From Campylobacteraceae bacterium (lineage in GTDB: Bacteria; Campylobacterota; Campylobacteria; Campylobacterales; Sulfurovaceae): DNA of 12,068 nucleotides. This document shows positions 6,396 to 12,068 of the stretch, one piece after another. The first letter of the stretch is position 1. The number at the start of each line of letters is the position of its first letter. A program made the position numbers and the translations under genes. The notes beneath the pieces were generated by a model. That model had not been told where the DNA came from. It saw only the letters and a list, made by a program, of their open reading frames with translations, and did no database searches. Where the stretch lies: positions 1 to 12,068 of the forward strand of contig JALVVQ010000136.1 of NCBI GenBank assembly GCA_027023325.1, read 5' to 3'.

Positions 6396-8009
6396 CTACT
6401 TAAAAAAAGTGCTAAGTATCCCTCGTTTACCCGAGAGGCGCTCTGCATGCTTTTCTGCCCTCTTTACACCCATCTCTGCTGCCTCTTCGTAGAGCAGTTG
6501 CGCGGTCTTTTTGTCTTTTTTGATGCCATATCCATATTCGTAAAGTTGAGCAAGATCACAAATTGCTTCGGGGTAATCGTGTTCTGCCAGCCTATTAATC
6601 TGCGTAAAGGCTTCAGGATAGTCTACTTTCAGTACCTCTCCCTTGAAAAGCTCTCTAGCCAGAAGTAGCTGAGCATACTTAGACTCACTGGCAGCTGCAA
6701 GTAGGAGCATCTGCGCTGCTTCGGCCATTTTACCTTCTGATTTCTTCTCCTGAAAGAAGACAATAGCATCATGTATGTCATTTTCGGTATAACCCGCTGT
6801 TGCAACCTGCTTAAGAAGCACCTTTACCTCATCAACAATACCACCCTCGCTCTCCTCTGTCTGAGGAAACTGGTGACGCATATTACGGAATTTTTGGTCT
6901 ATATAAGAGATAGGAGGATAGTGTCTATTTTCTTTGCTATAGTCTTCTTTGCGTTTGGTCTTGAGTGAATCCTTTTCTCCCTCCATATTGCGTTCTTGCG
7001 AAATGTCAATCTCTTTGGCAACAGACTTTACGGAAGACAGAGATGCACCCCCTGTCTCCAGCACCTTCTCAATAAGCCCTGTTGACGGATTCTCGGAAGG
7101 ATTTTTAAGGTTAGTCTCCAATTCTTCTTCTGTATCTTCAGCAAAATCTCTCTTGTCGTCCATATCAATCAGAGCCTCCTTGTCCAGAGTGACTTCTATA
7201 TCTTCTTCCTGTATTTTAGTCACTATATTTTTATCAACTGGCACCTCTGTGGCTATCTCGGTTTCCATATTCCCCATATCTATTGGCGCTGCTTCTGCTT
7301 TTATGCTGTTCATTTCGGAAATTTCCCGCACTGCTTCTACCGTTTCGCGTATTTCTTCTTCTGTATCCAGTTCTCTCTTTGCTACTTCAAATATAGGCAC
7401 TGCACCTTCTGCTTCTGGCTCTGATTCGAGCATATCTGTTGTGGTTTCCGATGGCACTTCAGCAGCTACTATCTCACCCTGCATATCTACAAGCATCTCT
7501 TCTGCTGTCTCTTCTTGTAGTTTAACACTTTTATTTTCTGCTCTGTTTTTGTAAATATCAAGATGAGGCTCATTCTTTTGTACCTCCTCTTTTGCTTGTG
7601 CAATATAGGCTTCAGCTGTGTGTTTCGGCTTATGGCACTCAACTGTTTCTCCTGCGCTCTCCTCTGTCATCCTCAACATATCATCCAAATTGATTGTTTT
7701 ACTAACTTGTGGCTGCATCACATCAAACAGACCCTGAGTCTCTTGTGCTGATTCAGGAGCTTTATGCTTTTTCTGCACAGGTGCCATAGGAGGCGTATTA
7801 AAAAAACTGTCATCCAAAGAGTTGACATATCCTTTCATCAGGGAAAGTGCTTGCCTATAGTTTTTTGTCTCTAGCAATGATATGATCTCATTAAGATCCT
7901 CATCAAGGCTAATATCTCTGAGCTTTTTGACCTGCACTACAACGGTTTCATGGTCAGCCATCTTCACAGCAAGACGCACAATCTCAAATCTCGTGGTTAT
8001 CTCTTCCAT
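6396..8009 (-). CDS. Large acidic protein with C-terminal Sel1-like repeats, function unknown
   Basis: A 537-residue protein I do not recognise. Residues about 1-70 look helical (LNEIISLLETKNYRQALSLM, TPR-like). About 75-390 is a long acidic, low-complexity stretch very rich in Glu, Asp, Thr and Ser and probably disordered. A short conserved-looking island, HYPPISYIDQKFRNMRHQFP, follows. From about 430 to 525 come Sel1-like repeats (CDLAQLYEYGYGIKKD followed by AAEMGVKRAEKHAERL), helical pairs that bind other proteins. The tail is basic (SGKRGILSTFFK). No signal peptide or membrane segment is seen, so it is probably cytoplasmic. The ATG at 8009 has GGAG 5 bases upstream. It lies between the aldolase-like gene (73 bases) and ppiD (131 bases) on the strand of ftsA and ftsZ, so a scaffold or adaptor role in division or envelope work is possible but unproven. 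Confidence 0.75.
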   Translation of the reverse strand: MEEITTRFEIVRLAVKMADHETVVVQVKKLRDISLDEDLNEIISLLETKNYRQALSLMKGYVNSLDDSFFNTPPMAPVQKKHKAPESAQETQGLFDVMQPQVSKTINLDDMLRMTEESAGETVECHKPKHTAEAYIAQAKEEVQKNEPHLDIYKNRAENKSVKLQEETAEEMLVDMQGEIVAAEVPSETTTDMLESEPEAEGAVPIFEVAKRELDTEEEIRETVEAVREISEMNSIKAEAAPIDMGNMETEIATEVPVDKNIVTKIQEEDIEVTLDKEALIDMDDKRDFAEDTEEELETNLKNPSENPSTGLIEKVLETGGASLSSVKSVAKEIDISQERNMEGEKDSLKTKRKEDYSKENRHYPPISYIDQKFRNMRHQFPQTEESEGGIVDEVKVLLKQVATAGYTENDIHDAIVFFQEKKSEGKMAEAAQMLLLAAASESKYAQLLLARELFKGEVLKVDYPEAFTQINRLAEHDYPEAICDLAQLYEYGYGIKKDKKTAQLLYEEAAEMGVKRAEKHAERLSGKRGILSTFFK

Positions 8010-8059
8010 TTACACTCCGTACATCATTTACATTAAATACTGAATAAAAAATCTCTCTA

Positions 8060-8068
8060 ATAATAGCA
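8060..8068 (-). promoter_or_regulatory. Extended -10-like element before the Sel1-repeat gene
   Basis: The minus strand reads TGCTATTAT, a TGn plus a 5/6 match to TATAAT, inside the 73-base gap after the aldolase-like gene. It would start transcription near 8053 and give a leader of about 44 nt. There is no clear -35, and read-through from the gene upstream is equally possible. Confidence 0.4.
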
Positions 8069-8082
8069 ACATAGTCTGAAAG

Positions 8083-8658
8083 TTAGGCGGAACTGTTCAG
8101 TATCAAAAGCCTGGCACTGTTCTCCAGCAAAGCAATCTTTTTTGCCATTTCCACAATATCTCGGTCATAAGTAAGCAATCCATATCCCCTGATCAGCATC
8201 ATCTGACATTTGCTTTCCTTGAAAAAACTGCTTATTTCATAAGGTGCTCTGTCATACCAGTCATGAAAGTTTCCAGGATCATAGACTATAACCTCACCAA
8301 TCATAAGATCTCCAAAATAGTCTCTTGGTAAGAGTTTGGCATGACTCAAAGAATATGCTGTTGCATAAGGTGGCATAGTATAGGAAACATACTTGGCTTG
8401 AGACATCTCCTGATATATCTGCTCATGGATAGTACTATCCATACTAGAAATATGCCAGCGATAATCTCGCTTAAGGATATCCAGATGGATCAGTGAATCC
8501 TCATCTATCTCATCAAAAATCGCTTCTTTTTTATTGATTATAAATGTATTGGAAGAGGTGCGTGCAGACATAGAGCCATGATAAACACCTAAAAAATTCT
8601 TACGGAACATTGAAAGTGAAACACTCTGTATCTCTTCCAAGAGATGTTTGTTGGTCAC
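8083..8658 (-). CDS. Class II aldolase/adducin-fold protein lacking zinc ligands (probable pseudoenzyme)
   Basis: The 191-residue product follows the class II aldolase/adducin family along its whole length (HGSMSART at 27-34, PPYATAYS at 96-103, RGYGLLTYDRDI at 157-168) and has the normal length of fuculose-1-phosphate aldolase. Aligned by eye without gaps to my recollection of E. coli FucA over its central segment, catalytic Glu73 corresponds to Asp74, zinc ligands His92 and His94 to Tyr93 and Met95, and zinc ligand His155 to Tyr159. The phosphate-loop Asn of GN(V/L)S is Ser29. The protein can hardly bind catalytic zinc, so an aldolase or epimerase reaction is unlikely; adducin is a known non-enzymatic member of the fold. 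It starts with GTG (8658), with AAGGA 6 bases upstream. It is the first gene of the leftward set and is divergent from rsmH. The actual role is unknown. Confidence 0.8.
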   Translation of the reverse strand: MTNKHLLEEIQSVSLSMFRKNFLGVYHGSMSARTSSNTFIINKKEAIFDEIDEDSLIHLDILKRDYRWHISSMDSTIHEQIYQEMSQAKYVSYTMPPYATAYSLSHAKLLPRDYFGDLMIGEVIVYDPGNFHDWYDRAPYEISSFFKESKCQMMLIRGYGLLTYDRDIVEMAKKIALLENSARLLILNSSA

Positions 8659-8682
8659 TTATTATCCTTTTGGCTATTTTGG

Positions 8683-8720
8683 GTATTATACCAAATAAAT
8701 ATTACCCAAATAAATAATAC
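8683..8720. repeat. Tandem 15-bp direct repeat and inverted repeat in the divergent promoter (possible operator)
   Basis: CCAAATAAATA occurs at 8691-8701 and again at 8706-8716, exactly 15 bases apart. GTATTAT (8683-8689) is the exact reverse complement of ATAATAC (8714-8720), which frames the pair. These elements overlap the -10 region of the leftward promoter and the likely -10 area for rsmH (TAATAC at 8715-8720, weak). They could be a regulator site or simply AT-rich promoter DNA. Confidence 0.4.
8685..8693 (-). promoter_or_regulatory. Extended -10 promoter of the leftward gene set
   Basis: The minus strand reads TGGTATAAT, a perfect TGnTATAAT. Transcription would begin near 8678, giving a leader of about 20 nt with AAGGA before the GTG start. 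The box overlaps an 11-base palindrome, GGTAT-T-ATACC, at 8682-8692. No TTGACA-like element lies upstream; the region there is AT-rich. Confidence 0.55.
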
Positions 8721-8737
8721 TCAAGAAGTTAGCAAAC

Positions 8738-8752
8738 AGAAGGTGAAAATTG
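8738..8752 (+). promoter_or_regulatory. Ribosome-binding site setting the TTG start of rsmH
   Basis: AGAAGG at 8738-8743 is 6 bases before TTG 8750-8752. No ATG or GTG in this frame lies between the promoter and the HTPVLLN motif, so TTG is the supported start. Confidence 0.6.
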
Positions 8753-9688
8753 AACAGTAAAACAGATACATCCCCGCATACTCCTGTACTGCTGAATGCA
8801 GTATTGAAAAGCTTTTCACAGACTCCCCCCGGCTATGTCATAGACTGCACGCTTGGATACGCAGGACACAGCAGTGCACTTTTGGAACAGTTTGACCATC
8901 TTAATATTGTCGGTATCGACAGAGATGAGGAGGCACTCTCTTTTTCTAGGCAAAGACTACAGGCGCACACCGACAGATGCTCGCTCTATAAGGGCTCATT
9001 CGCCCAGACACTTTCAACAGTTATTGAAAATCCCATCGTTGGCATACTAGCGGACTTTGGTGTTTCCTCTTTGCAACTTGATAAAAAAGAACGGGGCTTC
9101 TCTTTTGAGAGTGACACCTTGGATATGCGTATGGATCAGAAAGCTGCCTTGACTGCTTATGATGTCGTCAACAGCTATGGCCATGAAAAACTATGCTATA
9201 TCTTCAAGCATTATGGAGAGATCTCTCAAGCCCAAAAGCTGGCAGAAGAGATTGTCCGCATACGGATGCAATCCCCTCTCAGCAGCGGAAAAGCACTAAG
9301 TGAAATCGCAAAAAATGTACTTTATAACGGAGGAAAGATTCATCCTGCCACTTTGATGTTTCAAGCCATTCGTATCGAAGTCAATGATGAGTTGAGGCAA
9401 ATAGAAGGCCTACTTGATGCACTTGAAGAGAGGAGATTTTCTGGTGCAATCGTCTCACTGATCACTTTTCATTCACTTGAGGATCGATTGGTAAAGAATC
9501 GCTTCAAATCCTGGACAAAACAGTGTATATGCGATCCAAATGCGTTACGTTGCACTTGTGGGAAAAATCATGCTCTGGGTAAAATACTCACCAAGAAGCC
9601 TGTCGTTGCTGACAAAGAAGAGTTGGCACTCAATCCCAGAAGCCGCAGTGCAAAACTTCGCTCATTTCGCTTCGGGGAGACAGACTGA
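8750..9688 (+). CDS. rsmH: 16S rRNA (cytosine-1402 N4)-methyltransferase RsmH
   Basis: RsmH (MraW) uses S-adenosylmethionine to methylate N4 of C1402 in the ribosomal P-site region of 16S rRNA, tuning start-codon choice and decoding fidelity. The 312-residue protein has the family's order of motifs: HTPVLLNAVL (10-19), the SAM motif DCTLGYAGHS (32-41), GIDRDEEAL (55-63), ADFGVSSLQLD (101-111), RGFSF and LDMRMD (115-129), IRIEVNDELRQ, FHSLEDRLVKNRF (from about 239), a CIC/CTC cysteine pair region and NPRSRSAKLR (295-304). The SAM loop reads GYAGHS where many homologues have GxGGHS. It starts at TTG. Its TGA overlaps the ATG of the next gene by one base, the classical mraW-ftsL arrangement of cell-division clusters. 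Confidence 0.96.
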   Translation: MNSKTDTSPHTPVLLNAVLKSFSQTPPGYVIDCTLGYAGHSSALLEQFDHLNIVGIDRDEEALSFSRQRLQAHTDRCSLYKGSFAQTLSTVIENPIVGILADFGVSSLQLDKKERGFSFESDTLDMRMDQKAALTAYDVVNSYGHEKLCYIFKHYGEISQAQKLAEEIVRIRMQSPLSSGKALSEIAKNVLYNGGKIHPATLMFQAIRIEVNDELRQIEGLLDALEERRFSGAIVSLITFHSLEDRLVKNRFKSWTKQCICDPNALRCTCGKNHALGKILTKKPVVADKEELALNPRSRSAKLRSFRFGETD

Positions 9689-9984
9689 TGCCTCGCAAAG
9701 AGAAGGGAATTTCCTTAGGTATTCTCTCTATCGCCATGGTCTCTATGGTGATCATTCTGATTTTGGCACTGATAAAGGTCTATCTAAGCAATCAAATCTA
9801 TCATGAGAGCAAAAAGATCAATCTCATCGAAGCAGAAGTGGCTGCTCTCAAAGAGGAGCACAGTATCTTGCAGATGAATGTCGAGCAGCTCAAATACAAA
9901 AGCCGCATCACCGATACTATCTTCTCCATGGAAGACAACAAAGAGATTATCGATGCTACCGAAGAGGAGGCACCTCGTGATTAG
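9688..9984 (+). CDS. FtsL-like bitopic membrane protein with periplasmic coiled coil
   Basis: A 98-residue protein with a basic cytoplasmic start (MPRKEKG), one transmembrane helix at about 8-32, a heptad-like coiled coil at about 42-72 (INLIEAEVAALKEEHSILQM) and an acidic tail. Size, topology and the place directly after rsmH match FtsL, the divisome protein that pairs with FtsB and relays activation to the septal peptidoglycan synthase. FtsL sequences are poorly conserved, so the assignment rests on topology and context, and no gene symbol is given. The ATG overlaps the rsmH stop (TGATG), and the next gene's GTG lies 8 bases inside this one, so all three are probably translated in series. 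Unlike the usual cluster, no ftsI-type penicillin-binding protein follows; an RND permease does. Confidence 0.7.
   Translation: MPRKEKGISLGILSIAMVSMVIILILALIKVYLSNQIYHESKKINLIEAEVAALKEEHSILQMNVEQLKYKSRITDTIFSMEDNKEIIDATEEEAPRD
9965..9979 (+). promoter_or_regulatory. Strong Shine-Dalgarno setting the GTG start of the RND permease
   Basis: AGGAGG at 9965-9970 lies inside the last codons of the ftsL-like gene, 6 bases before GTG 9977-9979. It is the best Shine-Dalgarno match seen in the window. The 8-base overlap of the two genes indicates translational coupling. Confidence 0.7.
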
Positions 9985-12068
9985 AGGATTTATCAAATTT
10001 GCTATTGACAGGCCAGCACTGAACCATATCTTTTTTATCCTTTTGCTTCTCATGGCATTGTTTGCCTACAAAAGCATCCCCAAGGAGATCTTTCCTCCTG
10101 CGGAATTGGACAAGATCTCTATCCGTGGAGGTTATGTAGGTGCCAGCGCCGATGTTCTAGACAAGATGGTAGTCAAATCTATAGAGGATGGGCTTAAAAG
10201 TGTCAACAATCTCAGCAATGTAGAGACTGTCATCCAAAATGGTAGCTTTGCCGTCACTGCGGATATCAAGTCTGGGGCCGACAACCAGCTCGTGCTAGGG
10301 GACACCAAGGATGTCATTGCTGCTATCAAACGGGATTTGCCTTCAGACATGAATGAGCCTATCGCCAAGATTCTAGTCTATAACTTCCCTCTACTTCTAA
10401 TCGCCATCTCCGGAGATGAGCCCAAAGCCAAACTCATCGATGCTGCCGATGCACTTAAAAGCAAATTGGGCAATATCAAAGCCCTCAATACCATCGAGAT
10501 ACGAGGAGATGCCGACGATGAAGTTAGCATCAAACTCAACGAAGCCAAACTCCGTGCCTATCATATCCCCAAAGCACTGCTCTATCGGTCCATCAGTACC
10601 CTCAGCTCTATCTACCCTGCCGGTACCCTCAAACAACAAGGAAAACTTGTCTACCTCTCCACAGTCAACGGTGCAAAGGATGCCAAGATACTAGAAGACA
10701 CCCTGCTGAGTATTGGACCTAAGCGAGTACGACTGGGAGACATCGCAACTGTCAACTATGGACTGAGTACACCACGGGAAATCTCCCATTTTAACGGGCA
10801 GCAGAATATCTCTATCAATACCACCAAAACCAAAGCAGGCAATGCTCTGGCACTGAGTAAACAGATCAGAGAAATGCTCCCTGCATTTAAAAAAGCCTAC
10901 CCCAAGCTACATTTTGAAGTCTATACTGACACCTCTGTCTGGATCAAAAATCGTATCAATCTGGTCACTACCAATATCATATTTGGTCTTTTTCTCGTCT
11001 TTTTGGCACTTTTCTTGAGTGTCAACTGGCGTATTGCCACTGTCGTAGCGATCGGTATCCCTACCAGCTTTTTTATCGCTTTGATCGCAGCAGATGTCAT
11101 GGGATACAGTATGAATATGCTTACCATGCTGGGAGCACTGATCGCACTGGGTATGCTGGTAGACGAAGCGATCGTCGTAGCAGAAAACATCTACCGCCAT
11201 ATGGAGATGGGTAAGCCACCCAGAGAGGCAGCCATCGAGGGTGCTGTAGAGATGTTCCCCGCAGTCCTCACTGCCACAGCGACCACTGTTTTTGCCTTCC
11301 TGCCTCTACTGATTATGAGTGGACAGATGGGCATGTTTGTCAAGGTACTGCCAGTCATGATCTCGATTCTTCTCATCAGCTCATTGTTTGAGGCTTTCTA
11401 TTTCCTGCCCCTGCATGCCAAAGAGTTCTTTACCGTCGGAAAGACCATTGACCATCATGAGCCCAGCCCCTTCTGGGATGGGTTCAACGCACTCTATGGC
11501 ACAGTGCTGGGCGGTCTGCTTCGCTTCAAGAAATCTGCGTTGATTTTGATCATAATAGGTATTGCACTAGGTACAGCCGGTATGTTCAAAATACTCAAGT
11601 TTGAGCTCTTCCCCCGCTTTGATGCCAGTCAGGTATATATCAGCGGTAAAGTCAATGTCAACAACAGGCTCGAGGACACGGAAAAACTCCTTTCTCTTGT
11701 GGAACAGGATATTCTTGCTTCCATCAACCCTGATGATGTCTCATCGGTCACCTCTATCGCCGGTATCAAATTCAATCCTGACCAGACTTTTGAGTCCGGG
11801 GCACATCTGTTTCAGATCTTCGTCAACCTTCACGAGAGAAAACCTGAAAACTTTTTTGACAAGTATATCAACCCCTATCTCTCTTTGGAATATGATGATG
11901 AAGATATGATTCGCACCATGGACTCCCATAATATTCTCAAATCTTTGGAGAAACGCGTGCTGCCACGCTTCCAAAAAATGACCGACAAAGATGGCAAAAA
12001 GATCTTCCAGGAGATCAACACCTATGTCCCTCAGACAGGTATTGTCAAAAACGATATCGAAATTGGAT
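9977..12068 (+). CDS. RND-family efflux permease, inner-membrane subunit (truncated by window end)
   Basis: The frame is open from GTG 9977 to the last base, giving 697 residues of a protein normally of 1000 or more. Residues 13-31 form TM1. A periplasmic pore domain of about 295 residues follows, with a GASADV segment matching the GAS(P/A) motif of RND porters. A block of membrane helices spans about 331-476, containing the conserved LGMLVDEAIVVAENIYRH (Asp396). TM7 lies at about 513-533, and then the second periplasmic domain begins (FELFPRFDAS). RND pumps export drugs, lipids or metals using the proton gradient. In AcrB-type pumps the TM4 proton relay is Asp407-Asp408; here it is Asp396-Glu397. 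No membrane-fusion partner lies upstream; the neighbours are ftsL-like and rsmH. The substrate cannot be judged. Confidence 0.92.
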   Translation, partial: MIRGFIKFAIDRPALNHIFFILLLLMALFAYKSIPKEIFPPAELDKISIRGGYVGASADVLDKMVVKSIEDGLKSVNNLSNVETVIQNGSFAVTADIKSGADNQLVLGDTKDVIAAIKRDLPSDMNEPIAKILVYNFPLLLIAISGDEPKAKLIDAADALKSKLGNIKALNTIEIRGDADDEVSIKLNEAKLRAYHIPKALLYRSISTLSSIYPAGTLKQQGKLVYLSTVNGAKDAKILEDTLLSIGPKRVRLGDIATVNYGLSTPREISHFNGQQNISINTTKTKAGNALALSKQIREMLPAFKKAYPKLHFEVYTDTSVWIKNRINLVTTNIIFGLFLVFLALFLSVNWRIATVVAIGIPTSFFIALIAADVMGYSMNMLTMLGALIALGMLVDEAIVVAENIYRHMEMGKPPREAAIEGAVEMFPAVLTATATTVFAFLPLLIMSGQMGMFVKVLPVMISILLISSLFEAFYFLPLHAKEFFTVGKTIDHHEPSPFWDGFNALYGTVLGGLLRFKKSALILIIIGIALGTAGMFKILKFELFPRFDASQVYISGKVNVNNRLEDTEKLLSLVEQDILASINPDDVSSVTSIAGIKFNPDQTFESGAHLFQIFVNLHERKPENFFDKYINPYLSLEYDDEDMIRTMDSHNILKSLEKRVLPRFQKMTDKDGKKIFQEINTYVPQTGIVKNDIEIG

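Noticed and set aside
6949..7554. A 201-codon open frame on the plus strand
   Set aside because: Antisense shadow of the Glu/Thr-rich Sel1 gene; the Ser-rich translation is what acidic coding sequence gives when read in reverse.
10397..11376. Several minus-strand frames opposite the RND permease
   Set aside because: All lie within the uninterrupted plus-strand permease frame, which carries recognisable RND motifs.

Overview
The window looks like a chromosomal segment from a Campylobacterota (epsilonproteobacterial) genome, most likely a Sulfurovum/Sulfurimonas-type relative. The main reason is gene order: a divergent pair of blocks, ppiD-like / ftsA / ftsZ on one strand and rsmH plus a small FtsL-like membrane protein on the other. 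From memory this matches the Campylobacter jejuni order Cj0692c-Cj0696. Moderate GC with short AT-rich promoters of the extended -10 type (TGnTATAAT) fits the same group. The species assignment is inference; no database was searched.

Layout. 1-838 (+): the 3' part of a gene for a calcium-binding, thrombospondin type 3 (DxDGDG) repeat protein, broken by an apparent frameshift near 412-418. 839-1139: non-coding, with promoter-like elements. 1140-2135 (+): mutY, whose start codon lies exactly where transcription from a perfect extended -10 box would begin, so its mRNA may be leaderless. Its catalytic Asp is replaced by Glu. 2166-8658 (-): five genes read leftward, in transcription order a class II aldolase-fold protein lacking all three zinc histidines, a large acidic protein with C-terminal Sel1-like repeats, a membrane-anchored SurA/PpiD-like chaperone, ftsA (TTG start) and ftsZ. 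8659-8749: a divergent promoter region with a tandem 15-bp repeat. 8750-12068 (+): rsmH (TTG start), an FtsL-like bitopic protein and an RND-family permease (GTG start, cut by the window end), all overlapping and probably translationally coupled.

How the genes fit together. FtsA recruits FtsZ filaments to the membrane and FtsL-like proteins act in the periplasmic part of the divisome. RsmH modifies the 16S rRNA decoding site and is a classical member of division and cell-wall clusters. The PpiD-like chaperone would fold exported proteins next to the inner membrane. The Sel1 protein and the aldolase-fold pseudoenzyme have no assigned role, but they sit at the head of the same leftward gene set as ftsA and ftsZ, which makes them candidates for lineage-specific division or envelope factors. 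A 63-nt stretch in the leftward transcript with no G and about 46% C lies between the Sel1 gene and ppiD. It is a candidate Rho-utilisation site that could uncouple the two new genes from the chaperone and division genes.

The observations most worth checking are the zinc-less aldolase-fold protein, the Glu-for-Asp change in MutY with its leaderless start, the G-free leader before ppiD, and the RND permease coupled directly to an ftsL-like gene.
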